The notes: generated from the sequence alone by a model not told the origin. A stretch of 64,000 bases of DNA from Cryptomeria japonica (GCF_030272615.1 NC_081409.1:475162573-475226572), one strand, 5' to 3'. Positions 47,922 through 60,653 are shown, counted from the stretch's first letter. Numbers and translations: made by a program.

Positions 47922-49847
47922 TGACAGTGAGATACCTGATGAATTTAAGAGAGTTGATAGGAAGAGAAAATCTTCACCGGTACCCTCTCCTCCACCCAAG
48001 AAAACAAGAACTCTGAGAAACAAGCAACAAGTGGTAAGACAATCAACAAAGAAGTTATCACCCAAGAAGAAATAGAAACAGGTTATACCACCTTTGGATA
48101 ATTTACTAAATGAAATCACTGATGACGGTAACTTGGGAAATGTGAGCAAGTTGTATAACACATTCACTGATTCAGAAAAGGAAAGTGTTGAAAATAGTAT
48201 TATTCTACATCTAGACATTTACAAGAAAGTGTTAATTGAAGTGGTAGATGACTTACCAAATGATCTATATAGAAGGTTAGATGCAAAAAGGAATGCAGTA
48301 ATGGAGTTGGACAAGAAAATTAAGGTTGAAAAACTTCTAGTTGTACATTCAGTTAACTCGAAAGAGGAGATTGATGAATTAATTTGTGAAGCTAACATAT
48401 CAATTTTTTCTAGTGGTCACCAACAAGTGAGCTTAATGGCTGGTAGAGTTAATGAAATTGCAGAGGAAACAACTGACAAATGGGATATCTTTTTTGTAGA
48501 AAAGGAAAAATAGGAAGAATTAAACCAACCTAAGAAAGCATTCAAAGTATATCAGAAGGACAAGGACAAAGGGAAAGGTAAAGTTGGTGGAATACCAAAC
48601 ATCAAAATAACTGACAACTTACCACCACCCTTGGATACTACACTGGTACATACTGATGATACACCGGCTACTGAAAATGTGGACATAACACATGATGACA
48701 CTAACCCTGAATCAAAAATTCTATTCACCATGAATGTTGATACTCAGGAAGTGAACATTGTTGTGGACAAGGACAATACAGAGGTACAAAATGATGCCGC
48801 TAGTAGTGGAAACATTGCTAAGCAACCGACATAAAATGTTGAGGTTGAAATACAAAAAGAGAAAACAGAGCATACAGAGCAACCTTTGGATAGTAGAATG
48901 AATACTGGTAATATAGATGATGGAATTGAGAAGCCTACAAAGATAGAGACAGAGATACCGACAGCTGATAACACAGAGAAACCAACAGAGAAACCAATAG
49001 AGGAATAGGTACATATTGAGACAGTGAAACCAGTAATCACTGAGAAACCCAAACCATTGCTAGCTGAAATGGAAACTCAGACTAATCCACCGGAGGTTGA
49101 TACAAGAAAATTGGTTACTAATACTGGAAGCACTAATTAATAAAGGCAGTTGGTCAAACATCCAAATTCAGACCTACTAATGTGACAGAGGTACTTATGG
49201 ACTCTATCAAGAAGATAACCGACTGTAATGCATTGGCCTTAAAGGCAATTGATGATACAATACCTATTATTAAGATGATTGCACCAAAATGTAATGTAGA
49301 TCATGTAAATGATTCTTTAGGTCAGTTAGACACATGGTCTAAATTTATTACTGGAAATGTAATAACATTTGATAAAGTAAATGAGGATACATTTAAAGAG
49401 AAAATGAAAAAAGAAAAGGAAAAATTCTTTGAGACAATAAAGAAGTGCACTAAACATATTAACATGCTTTTACTGGCACTGAATACAAAATTTTTGGAGT
49501 ATAAGGAACTATACAGAGAAACATGCAAGCCACATCTGTTGACCCAAGACATTGAAAAAGAAATAAGTAGAGTACAAAAGGAAATTGATGATATAGCTGA
49601 TAACATCATTGGTTCATTCGAACCTATATCAGTTATTGAGGAAGAAATAGCAGGATTTGAGAAAAAGTTGGAGAAATTTGAGAAGGAAAAAACAAGGATC
49701 AAAGCAAATGCCAGAGAGCTTAAGTATAAACTTAGTCCTAAGTTGGACACTCTTATCTCTTTGAGAAATGAGATATCTAAGGCATTAATTCAAGGGGAAA
49801 GATCACCAGAGGAGCATATGCATCATCTCACCGGCATGGTCCAATGA
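47618..49847 (+). pseudogene. K1 second frame: unknown protein with basic linker and coiled-coil tail
   Basis: It starts MASSSTPEFIANPTV at 47618. The frame moves by one base at an overlapping stop/start (47842-47845), a shift also present in the truncated first copy. From 47842 one frame runs with stops at about 48073, 48511, 48832 and 49006, and a further shift leads into 49182-49847. Parts in order: an N-terminal domain of about 75 residues (CPRPIFKIIPEI, PKGIAYVEDPRIYIHCNIEE); a basic Ser/Pro linker (RKRKSSPVPSPPPKKTR); an alpha-helical region (48094-48513); an acidic Thr/Glu/Pro-rich region; and a long coiled coil (FEKKLEKFEKEKTRIKANAR). I recognise no enzyme. The place matches where some copia elements carry an extra frame, usually after pol, but here pol is absent. 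It may be a captured host sequence. Confidence 0.6.
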
Positions 49848-50144
49848 ACTGAGGCAACCATGAATGATAGCAACAGATTCATGCAGAGTTTAAATTTGGT
49901 TTTGGCTAATATATTTCAGATTGTAACCAACCGGTTACAAACCTTAAGGTGAAATTTTGCACTCATTTTGACAATTTTTGACAACCTTTGTCATTGATGT
50001 CAAAGGGGGAGTAGTGGATAGAGAAAAATGGCTATTCAAAGCAGATCATCTACTCAGGGGGAGCACATATTTTTGGTAAATTTTTGGACTTCACTTTTTG
50101 GAAACAGTTTTTGGATTTTTCTCATGAGTGTTGCCATCAATGCC

Positions 50145-50156
50145 AAAGGGGGAGAT
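50145..50156 (+). other. K1 polypurine tract
   Basis: AAAGGGGGAGAT directly before the 3' LTR. A similar AAAGGGGGAG occurs near 50003. Confidence 0.9.
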
Positions 50157-50963
50157 TGTTGGCATTCTACACTCTAATGAGAAATGATGGTGTTTTCATG
50201 GATGGAAACCTACTGGAAACCTTTAGGCAACCTTGTGGCATTCATCTGGTAAACCACCGATAGGCACCAACACTGACAGACACTTCACCAACAACGGCAA
50301 CAATGCATATCGACACCCCAGCCGATAGGAATAAACTCTTGTTCATTGTATTTAATTGTAATTATCTTTTATAAATCTGACATGGCATATTGTAATAGAC
50401 TCATATATGTATGAGATATTGTAAATACTTTTGATATAGATGAGAGGAATAGGAATGAGAAAATAATAAGGAAGATATATGCAAATGCATAAGCCGGATT
50501 TTGTATAAGGTTTATGGTTATAGTATGAGCTTAAACTGGTACTGAACCTGGCATAGTTGATGCTGATTTGAAGTAGTACATTGTATAAAATTTTTATAAT
50601 TCATTTTGTAAGTCAATGAGACTTCTACTTTGTAGATTGAGCAGTGAGCTCTAGGCAATTGGCCTTCCTGCATGTGCATGCCCCTCATTGTAAGTAATAT
50701 TTATTCATTGGCCAATGAGTGAATATTGTGGGTCACAAATCCCACCAAAGTTTTTCCCACACCGGGTTTCCTCATTAAACATCTTGTGTTATGGTGTGTT
50801 TGCTATGTTGTCTTTATTGTTCCCGATTACTGCATTAGTTCTTATTTACTGGTACACTATTTTGGAATGCAAAATACATAATGAGGTTAAATATTCTATC
50901 AACCGGTTAGATACTAATTCACCCCCCCTCTCAGTATCTTTGGGACTATCATTAATCCTAACA
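50157..50963 (+). repeat. K1 3' LTR
   Basis: 807 bp, the mate of 44678-45484. Confidence 0.93.
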
Positions 50964-52477
50964 AAACTTGTTATATTTTGTCGGTAGATTTTTCCACTTA
51001 AGCCAAGGGTCGATTACCATTGGCGGGGCCATTAGACTTCCTAAAAGCATTAAGTCATTTTTTAGTGGGCCCCTTACATTTTCCTAAGTCTAAAAATTCT
51101 ATGTATTTCAGTCGGTGGATAAAGGTAGTTTAAATCCAATGGTCCACACTTCCTCGTGGATGAAAGTGTAGGGAAGATAAAGACCGTGACATCATGAGAT
51201 GATGCCACGTGTCTTTGGCAAAGAGGGGCAAGCTGGCAATTTGAATTTTCAAGACCTCATGTTATTAATACTCAGGAGGTAAAGACCAGTTTACTAATGG
51301 CCCTATCAATTAGCACATGTTTCAAATGGATGGTGATGTTATGATCTAGGTGAAAAGGTGCTCAATTTTTAAACTGAAGGTTAGCGGGCACTATGGTTGC
51401 ACGGAAAAATGCGAACATATTTGATGGCCCTCGTATCCCTGGGATAGAAGTTGCAAGAAGGTTATGGACCGTGACATCATGAGATGATGCCACATGTCCT
51501 GGGCTAATAGGGAAGACTGATGGTTGGGCCACTAACAACATTGGGTTAAGAGATGAAATGGCACTAATATGTCATGGGTTTAATGGGTCCACAAGCCTCG
51601 ATGGAAGGTCAATTGCCACATTGACCATTAATGATCATTTGATTTTTTAGGTAGGTTAGGATCTACGACTGAGTTTCAAATTGATTTTTAAAAAGGATCA
51701 TTAAAGGTATTGGTTGTCACCCACGCGGGAAAGATAGGATGAATAGAATGCAGGCTTGTTGACTTAGAATGGATAGTGACAAGTTGAAATTTTTTGCTAA
51801 CTCATCCCTGAGGGAGCTTGTAGAATGTTTTGTCGAGTCAAAGATTGATTATAAAAGCAAGGACAATGTCCCAAAGGCATGAAAGGATTGGAATAACTTC
51901 TGAATTCGATATGAAGGATCACAGGTTCCCTGATGAAATCAGAAATTGCTTGTTGATAAGGATTCTACAGAAAAAAATTGTACACTCAAGGAGGAATAAG
52001 ATCAGAACAAAATCACTCACGCAAGGTGAGCTTATGTAGGAGGTAGTAGATTAATATCCCAGAGGTGACAGTGACCTGGGTTTGTAGGCATGATTACTGG
52101 AATCCATAGCTGGCAAGATGAGTAGAATATATCAGGATGATGATTCTTCATATGAATGAGCACTGCCATCTTGAATTGAGCTTCGGTTATAAATTTAATA
52201 GGGTGGTGATAAATGGGTAGAAAAGGATACAAACTTCTTCATTTTCTGAGAGTGGTTTTTCATCAATAAAGAATATGGTGTTTGAATAGGATTATGCATG
52301 GAGTCATTGCATATTTTTTGACACTGGATGAATTTTTTTTTTCTGGTATGAGGTTTCTAATTGTCAGAGTGGTTGTGAAAGTTCAGAGTATTGTCAGAGG
52401 GGGCGTGAAAGCCTTTTCTTATATAAAAATCCACCCATGACATATTCTTTATTCTTACTCTGCCAATTATTGGCAGC

Positions 52478-52900
52478 GTGTTTGAGGAAGGAGCCCGCAA
52501 GGAACTGAAAGAAGGATTTGTGCGAGTAAGGAGTGGTAGTCAGTCATCTTTGCAACAACATGGAAGCTACAATGCCTTCTCAAAATATTAGGTTTTCCAT
52601 CAAGCTCCTCTTTCCACTTCCTCTGATCTAGGGCATAAAGGTTGGAGATCTTCCTCTAGTTTGGGGGTGTTTTTACTTCTTTCCAGGATCTGGTTTCCTG
52701 TCCAAGAAGGGAAATTCTATGTAGAACAAACTAGGCATCTCAGGGTCCATCCAAAGGTGTCAGGGAGATATCAGCATGGCTCAAGCATTTTTGTTTCTAC
52801 CAATAATCAATTGAAGATTTTGGTTCTACTTCATCTTGGGTACCAGCATATGGATAAAGAATATTTTGTAATAGAATTGTGTACAACCTCCTTGGCTTAA
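52478..52900 (+). pseudogene. Open frame in T1 5' LTR, upstream of the promoter
   Basis: A 140-codon frame (VFEEGARKELKEGF to ELCTTSLA) has only one stop, after SKY. The corresponding segments of the 3' LTR keep the same frame but have about four stops (for example YVE then TAG). It is hydrophilic at the start, with no recognised domain. It lies in U3, just upstream of the TATA box at 52952, so it would not be on the element's own transcript. It could be a captured fragment or chance. Confidence 0.3.
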
Positions 52901-52951
52901 TTTTCTAGTGACATGTGTCCTTAGGCCTAAAGCTTCTTGCTCCCTTGTTTT

Positions 52952-52961
52952 CTATAAAAGG
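52952..52961 (+). promoter_or_regulatory. T1 5' LTR TATA box
   Basis: TTTTCTATAAAAGGGAAATC is a near-ideal plant TATA context. The same sequence is found in each of the three segments of the 3' LTR. Confidence 0.7.
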
Positions 52962-53977
52962 GAAATCAAGGCCATAAGAAAGGGTTCCAAAATATCTAAA
53001 GAGGTTCTCTTTATGTAGGTCTGGTTCACAGGATTAGGTTCCAATTTTGGGAAGTCATGGGAAAATAACAAGAATTGTAATGTCATTTTGCAGAGAAAAA
53101 GTATGAAAAAGTTACCATTTTCATATTTTAAGTGGGTTATTCTGTAAATGAAATGTTTTTTGTTATCTGATAGAAGATAGCTTATGAGATTAATACATAT
53201 ATATTTTCAAATCCTTACTCTCCTGTGTGTGACTTTATTTTCTTTTGAGTTAATGGAATCAAGGGTTTTATTTACTTGTTGCATTGTTATAATGTATGTA
53301 GTTTTCCATTCTATGCTTTAATCCAAGTGGTTAATTAAAATGCTTGAATGAAATTATAGAGAGATAATGCTTGTACCACGATTTGATAAGTAGTTTGGGT
53401 AAGAAATTGCAGATAGAACGATATTGTATGGCACTATTGTTTAAGATCAAATCAGCTATTAGATAAGTTTCTATCAGATTTCAGTAATATTTCAAAGACT
53501 CTGTATCCCAATGGATAAGGCACTAGTATTTGCTAGTAGATGTCATTAGGTTTTTAGTTTCTTGTCTATTTTATTTGTGATTTTTCATAAATCTTTTGAA
53601 TATCAGAGCATCATTGCTAAGTTTTCATGTATGTTTGAGTTGTCCCACCCATGTCATACTCCAGTTAGGTTGAGGATCACTAAAGGATTTTTCATCCTTG
53701 AGAATTGTCCCTTTCTGTCGAGCCCTTTTATGAGATAATATGCTTTGTTTCAGTGTATTTTCGAGTGTGGTGCAGAGATCAATAAGTTCACTGAAGGGAT
53801 TACCCTCCCGGGTCTTGTAGAGCCCAAAGTAAAGAAGGATTTGCAAGTCCTTGTCACAGTTGGTCCAAGATTGAAGGATATTGACAGTTGGAAGTGGCTT
53901 TCCATAGGTATTCAAAGGAATCATCTTGGTCACTACCTTGTAGTAGTGTAAACCTATTTTTTGGGAACCAACAAAAA

Positions 53978-54090
53978 TGGTGACTCTGCTGGAGATTAGT
54001 TGTTTGGAATCTCTGGAAAAGAATTGAGCTGTAATTAATTTCTACATTGTCCCATTCGAGTCACCAACAAAAATGGTGACTTTGCTGGGG
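53978..54090 (+). other. T1 primer-binding site, duplicated
   Basis: Right after the LTR end (ACCAACA, 53973) comes AAAATGGTGACTCTGCTGG. The same LTR end plus PBS-like sequence recurs 96 bp downstream (ACCAACAAAAATGGTGAC at 54063, then TTTGCTGGGG). TGGCGACTC-type sites are common in Tat/Athila elements. I do not assign the tRNA. Confidence 0.75.
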
Positions 54091-54993
54091 AAATAGTTGT
54101 CTAGAATCTCTAGAAAAGAAATTAAGTTGTCTGTTGTATAGAGTTTTCCATGTCTTCCTATGATTTTATGGTTGAGCTTTGCTCCCTCATCACAAGACCC
54201 AAATCTTTTGCCTTGTAGAGTGATGAGTTTCTTAATTTGTCCCTTGTTAGTTTGAGTCAATTCTCATAAATGTTGCCAAAGAATTTGCTGTAATTCATCT
54301 TTCAATGTATGTTTTATCTAGATCTATCTATTTTTCAATATTATTTCATAATACCTCACAAAGTTGTGAGTGACAAATCTGAGATCTCTGCACCAGTGTG
54401 CATTATTTGAAGAAGAAGCAAGAAGAACCAAATAATTTGTAGCAAAGATGAAGCAAATTTAAGTTGTTATGATGAAGTACCCTGACAAGTTGAGGATAGA
54501 ATCCAAGTGATGCCATATGATGGTAAGGAGGTGTTGCAATGCTGGTTGGAAAACAAATCTGACCTATGAAGAAATTCTAGTTGTTCAAATATTTGTCCTC
54601 CGCAAGGAGGTAGTGACTCTGTCAGAGATCAGTGTTAAGATTTTAAAGAATTGAAGGTGATCTTTCAAATTCCTAGTTAAAGAAGATAACAATAGTTGCA
54701 AACTCTGGGTAATTTCAAAAAAAATGTCTAAAATATTTTTAAGCATTCTCTTCAAGTGATTTCAACACTAAATTAGGGAAAAGATAAAATCAGTCTAACC
54801 ATACTTCTGGATTTTGCCTTTGCATTATTTAAAAGAAGTATGTATATTGTAGGATTTATGTTTCAAGTGTGAAGATCTCAACATTTTATTTTAAAATGCA
54901 TATTGTAAAGTTATAGATCTTGTGTTTCAAAGGAATTATAATAAATAATGTCAAGGGTGTTTGAATCTTTGCACCCACATATGAGTTCCTTTG
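54091..54993. other. T1 leader, non-coding
   Basis: About 900 bp between the PBS and gag, the likely location of packaging signals. Nothing specific recognised. Confidence 0.5.
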
Positions 54994-55700
54994 CGACCAC
55001 ATCCTATGGGTTGTCACAGTCATGTAATAGAAGAGATTTTAGTGTTTAGAGGTATTTAGCTCTTGATTTCAACCATATACACGAGTTCCCAAATGTTATA
55101 CCTCCTAAGATTAGAAAAGAGATTCCAAAGTTCAGTGGTTCAGATTTTGGGTCTACTAAAAAACATTTGCAGGAGTTTTTCAGATTTGACAGGAGATTTT
55201 GACATAAGTCAGGAAAGTGTTTTCAAGAAGCTTTTTGTCCAATCTTTGAAAGAAGATGCCAGAGATTGGTTTTCTTATTTACCAGCATGTTCTATCTCTT
55301 CATGTGATGAATTAAAGGTAGCGTTCATGGAATAGTTTGGTGAAAGAGTTGATCTAGGTTCAGTTATAAAGAGATTCATGAATATTCAAAAGGAAGAAGA
55401 TGACTTAGTCTCGATTTTCAATCTCAAGTTTGCAAAAACATTGGCTGAAATTCCTAGTAGCTATAGGCCAAATGATGCGGTGTGCTTAATTGTTTACTTG
55501 GCTACATTTGATGAGGAAATGAGTTATTTGTTGAGAGATAAAGATCCTAAAACCATGTAGAAATCTTATAGGACCGTAATGGACATTGAGAACAACTTGA
55601 AATATGGAATCCCAAGGGGTTACTTATCTGCAAGAGTGTGTTGTCCTAAGATACTAGATGTTCAAGAAACGTGTGAATCAAGAGATAAAAATCAATGTCA
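54994..55700 (+). pseudogene. T1 gag (retrotransposon gag domain), broken
   Basis: Gag would form the particle. The frame probably starts at 54994 (MSSFATTSYGLSQS) and reads IRKEIPKFSGSDFGS up to a one-base frameshift in a T run near 55185. It then continues in the frame of 55063-55560. The Tat/Athila-type capsid core is clear: KLFVQSLKEDARDWFSYLP, ELKVAFMEQ-like with a stop at the Gln position (FME*FGERVD), FMNIQKEEDDLVSIFNLKF, and LLRDKDPKTM. The end of the domain is MDIENNLKYGIPRGYL (55579). No zinc knuckle follows within the readable sequence. Confidence 0.85.
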
Positions 55701-58161
55701 AAGCATTTGCATCCCTATAGATTATATTAACCCTATTAGAACAAATGTATTGTTGTACAATATGAGTGAAGAGAACTTACCTCAGATAGTGGTTATTCCT
55801 CATGTCAGTGAAGAGAAGGTTAGTGAGAAATTATGTGATATAGCTGATATAGAGATGGAGATGATGTCAGTCACTTCACCAAATGACAACAACAATAGTT
55901 GTTCCCGAAAGGAGATCCCACAAGGGATTCGTCTGCAGTCTTGTGTTTCAGGTAAATCCAAAAATGTGTATGAAATTGGAAAGTTGTACATCTGATGAAA
56001 AGGCAAGTATGCATGATTTTAATGATATGAATTCAGTCTCTTAGAAATTAATTATATATGATAATGGAAACTCGGATGATGAGACCATTTTTGGTTGATA
56101 ATGCCTGTGAGATAGAAAGTTGTGTGGCGCATTCAAATGATGAAAGTATGTTGCAGATTGTGTCTAGGCCACAGGGATCCATCCAAAGTAATGTGCATGA
56201 AGAGTTAGTTGAGGTATGTGTCCTTGAAAATAATGTTTTGAATAGTTACAAACTAATTGTTCCATTACAAACAATTGTGTATGAAGGGACTTAGAAGTTA
56301 ATGAATAATAAGGAAGTTACATCAGACAAGTTTATGGATTAGCCATATAGTGTATCTGCTTTGTGTGAGGAGTTTGCTTCATGTGAAGAATTGGGAAGTG
56401 AAGAGGATGAAATAGGTTGTTGTTGGAAATTGACACTCAATTGGTTGGTTTCACTATGTTGTCATTGATGGCAACATGGTATCTTATTCCAGCTTCATGT
56501 TTTGGTTTAGTTGTGTACCCATAGGCACTTCATAGACACTACACTGGCACTGGCACCAGTATGACAAAAGGATTTCTTTGGTTACTAGCAATGCAGGCCG
56601 ACATGGTTAAGAATATAGTTATCGGTATTGGAGGCCGACATCTCTTGGATCTGGCATCAACAATTTTTTTTAAATTTATGAATTCATGTTATCTAGCTGA
56701 CATGTAATTTGATATTGTAAATATATTTGTAAGCCGACATAAGGCATGATAAGTTGTATAGGGTATATAGGTTAGTCGGATTAAATCATTTTTGTAATAG
56801 ATAACAGATATAGTGATGAATATGCGAATGTGATATAATGTGAAATATATCAAAGAGATTATGTATGTGAGGATATTCATGTAAGGGTTATTCTGGTAAA
56901 GGATTTAGGGTTTCAGACTGGAACAGACAAAGCTTAAATTAGAACTATATTCTAGCATAGAAGATGCTATCTTAGTAGTTCAACACTTCTCTAGATTGTA
57001 ATCAGTGAGGCTCCTTTTTTGATTGAGCAGTGTGCTCTAGGCTGTAAGCCTTCCTGTAAGTGCAGGCCCCTTATATTTTATAATATCTTTTCATATGCCA
57101 GTGGATTGATATTGTGGGTTTTCCTCTTTGAGGTTGTCCACATATAATTCTATGTGTTATGATTCTCATTTATGTGATTGGCTTATTGGTTGCTTTACTT
57201 CTTTCAATTTTGTATGTACCAGTAAATCAGTTGGTGTATGCATGTTTTAATAAGGCTAAAATTGATCATTCCAGTATAACAGTGATTCACCCCCCGCCTC
57301 TTAGTGTTATTGGATTCCAACAGTTGTAATGAAACCTGTTATCCTGATGATTTTGAGGATTTCTTTAAATCTGATTTAGAAACATTTTTGATTAGTGAAT
57401 ATGAGGGTGGTTTGTCTTTTGGTGTTGCAAATGCTGACATTAAATATGAAAGTGTGGAGTTCATTGATATTGACCAAGGTTGTGAAATGGATGAAAAAGA
57501 TTATTGCCTTGTTGCTCCACATGATACTTTAAAACCAGATTTGGAATATTTTGTTGTGCATGAAGATAGTTTTGTGGAGAAGATGAATGATAATGCTTCT
57601 TCATCATACAGTGATTTGAGTGTACAAAAAAGTGATCAATAATCAATGACTATGTCAATGGGAAATAAAAGTGAATTATAATGGTTTTCAAATGTTGATT
57701 GTTCATATATAGATGTTTGTAAACCAGTTGTTATGTTGGATGCACTAGCATATGAGAGCATTTCCTTTGATATTTGTAATTAATTTTTATTATGTTTGCA
57801 AGAATGCTTCAATGATGAATACGTTATGGAGATGCAAACAAATGGAGAGACAAATTTTCATGATGCCAGTTGCAAAATAGAGTATGAATTGTTTCACTTC
57901 CCTTTTCATCTTGATGGGGCTATCATGAAACTTGTTGAATGTTGTTATCAAAATATTTTTATTTCAGACATTGAGCACAGGTTTTGTTTATTTCAATCAA
58001 TGCTTGGTGATAACGTTCAGATTAGTGGAGGGTTTACTGAGATAAAAGGTTTTTATGACATGCTGAAGGATGAAGAGCTTGTTGATCATGAACAACTATA
58101 TGACAGTAATATCTCTAGATTGTTCAAGATGCAATACGATCATAACTACATTTTTTACTGA
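55640..58161 (+). pseudogene. T1 acidic downstream frame of unknown function, split by a solo LTR
   Basis: It follows gag without a pol. The pieces are 55640-55995, 56058-56415 (one frameshift between), then 57328-57642 and 57796-58161. The frame at 56412-56420 rejoins exactly that at 57328 when the solo LTR and one TSD copy are ignored. The protein is rich in Asp, Glu, Ser and Cys (DDFEDFFKSDLETFLISEY, FVVHEDSFVEKMND) and has no recognisable retroviral enzyme motif. Stops occur near 56294, 56338, 57640, 57678 and 57780. It may be a degenerated pol replaced by unrelated sequence, or an accessory protein. Confidence 0.5.
56421..57322 (+). mobile_element. Copia-type solo LTR (902 bp) inside T1
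   Basis: GTTGT flanks it at 56416-56420 and 57323-57327. It starts TGTTGGAAATTGACACTC and ends GGATTCCAACA after CACCCCCCGCCTCTTAG. This is the same structural type as the K1 LTR but a different family. No internal region remains. Confidence 0.92.
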
Positions 58162-58516
58162 GGGAAACATTGGTTGATTTTTACAGATGGCATTGAGCCA
58201 TCACATGTGGTTTGACCTTCAGGCCACAAGAAAATTGGGGTGGAGTAATCTTTCTAACTCTACACTCAATGGAGTAGTTACTTATTCCCTTTTGAATTTC
58301 CTATTCATGGACATTTCTTGAGGCTCTACTTTTCTTAAAGTAGTTGTTATCCATGAGCATTAGTTAGGTTTCTTTGGTAGTGTAGTTTCCTTCTGTTGAA
58401 GTTTCTTTGTCCATGTAACTTCTTTTTGGGTCTTCTCTCTGCAAATGGTCTACTTTACCAAAGATTTTGGATTCTCTCCTCATTCCTGTGAAATGAACAT
58501 CCCAATCCAGAGCCAC
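58162..58516. other. T1 3' internal end, non-coding
   Basis: A purine-rich ACAAGAAAATTGGGGTGGAG (58226-58245) looks like a PPT but lies about 270 bp before the LTR start used here. The bases immediately before 58517 are not purine-rich. Confidence 0.5.
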
Positions 58517-60653
58517 TGATAGTCCTAAAAACAAATGCACATGAATTTTCATATTTGATCCAAAAATATTGGTCATTATAGATTTCATTTTGTCCTATGT
58601 CAAAGTTCAAGGTATATGGCTTAGGGTTTGTTAATATCTAACTAAGTCTTGTGAAGAAAAAACCCTTACCTTGTTATATTTTGTTGTTATCTTTTTCCAC
58701 TTAAGCCAAGGGTTGGTTACCATTAGTGGGGCCATTAGACTTCCTAAGCATTAAGTCATTTTTCAGTGGACCCCTTACATTTTCCCAAGTCTAAAAATTG
58801 TAAGTATTTCGGCTGGTGGATAAAGGTAGTTTAAATCCGATGGTCTGCACTTCCCCGTGGATGAAAGTGTAGGGAAGATAAAGACCGCGACATCACGAGA
58901 TGATGCCACGTGTCTTCAACGAAGAGGGGCAAGATGGCAATTTGACTTTTCAAGACCTCATGTTACCAGTTCTCAGGAGGTAAGGACTAGTTTACTAATG
59001 GTCCTATCAATTATCACATGTTTCAAATGGACAATGATGTTATGATTTGGGTGAAAAGGTGCTCGATTTTTTATTCACAAAGGCTAGTGGGCACTGTGGT
59101 TGCATGGTAAAATGTGAACATATTGATGGCCCTCGTATCCCTGGGATAGAAGTTGCAAGAATGTTATGGACCATGGCATCATGAGATGATGCCACATGTT
59201 CCAAGCTAACCAGGAAGTTCAATGGTGGGGCCACTGACATCTTTGGGTTAAGAGATGATATGGCACTGATATGTCATGGGTTTAATGGGTCCACAAGCCT
59301 CGATGGAAGGTCAATTTCCACATTGACCATTAATGATTGTTTGATTTGCCAGGTAGAGCAGGATCTGTGGCTGCATTTCAAATTGGTTTTTAAAAAGGGT
59401 CATTAAAGGTATTGGTTGTCACCCACCCGAGAAAGATAGGATGACCAGAATGCTGGCTTGTCGACTTAGAATAGATAGCGACAAGTTGAAATTTTTTGCC
59501 GATTCATCCCTGAGGGAGATTGTGGAAGGTTTTGTTGAGTCAAATATTGATTAGACAAGCAAGGACAATGTCCAAAAGGCCTAAAAGGATTGGAATAACT
59601 TTTGAATTGGATATGAAGGATCACGGGTTCCCCAATGAAATCAGAGATTGCTTGTTGATAGGGATTCTGAAGCAGAAAACAATGCACTCAAGGAGGAATA
59701 AGATCAGAAAAAAATCACTCACACAAGGTGAGCTTATGTAGGAGGTAGTGGATTGATATCCTAGAGGTGATAGTGACCTGGGTTTGTAGGCATGATTGTT
59801 GGAATCCATAGCTGGCAGGATGAGCAGAAAATATCACGATGATGATTCTTCACATGAATGAGCACCACCATTTTGAATTGAACTTTGGTTATCAATTTAA
59901 TAGTGTGGTGATAAATGGGTAGAAAAGGATACAAACTTCTTCATTTCCTAAGAGTGTATTTTCATTAGTAAAGAAGATGGTGTTTGAACAAGATTATGCA
60001 TGGAGTTGTTACATATTTTTTGACACTGGATGGATGTTTTTTTTCTTGTATGAGGTTGCCCATTGTTAGAGGGGTTGTGAAAGTTTGGAATATTTTTAGA
60101 GGGGGAATGAAAGCCTTTTCTTATCAGAAAAATCTACCCATGACATATTCTTTGTTCTTACTCTGCCAATTGTTGGCAGAGTGTTTGAGGAAGGAGCCCG
60201 CAAGGAATTGAAAGAAGGATTTGTTCGAGTAAGGAGTAGTAGCTAGTCGTCTCTACAACAACATGAAAGATGCAATGCCTTCTCAACATATTATGTTTTC
60301 CCTCAAGATCCTCTTTCCACTTCTTGTGATCTGGGGCATAAAGGTTGGAGATCTTCCCTAGTTTGGGGGCGATTTTACTTCTTGACAGGATCTGGTTTCC
60401 TTTCCGAGAAGAGAAACGCTATGTAGAATAGACTGGGCATCTCAGGGTCCATCCAAAGGTGTCAGGGTGATATCAGCTCAGCTCAAGCATTTTTGTTTCT
60501 ACCGATAATCAGTAGAAGATTTTGGTTCCACTTCATCTCGGGTACCAGCATATGGATGAAGAATATTTTGTAAAATAATTGCGTACAACCTCCTTGGCTT
60601 AATTTTTTGGTGACATGTGTCCTTAGGCATAAATCTTGTTGTTCCCTTATTTT

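Larger units (their letters stand above)
44678..50963 (+). mobile_element. K1: non-autonomous Ty1/copia-type element without pol
   Basis: It is flanked by AACCT (44673-44677) and AAACT (50964-50968), one mismatch. The LTRs are 44678-45484 and 50157-50963, both 807 bp, starting TGTTGGCATTC and ending CCTAACA. A PBS and PPT of standard copia type are present. The 4.67-kb internal region encodes a zinc-knuckle gag remnant and a second unknown frame. Protease, integrase, RT and RNase H are absent. Confidence 0.92.
44523..53973 (+). repeat. T1 5' LTR, split by K1
   Basis: LTR sequence is 44523-44677 and 50964-53973. The join is confirmed by the uninterrupted copy at 58517-58690. Around 52478-52951 it carries one copy of the promoter-bearing segment that is triplicated in the 3' LTR. 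Confidence 0.88.

Noticed and set aside
58226-58245. PPT marking the true start of the T1 3' LTR at about 58246
   Set aside because: Similarity with the 5' LTR begins only at 58517, and the TAATA duplication supports TGATAGTC as the LTR start. The alternative would require a truncated 5' LTR.
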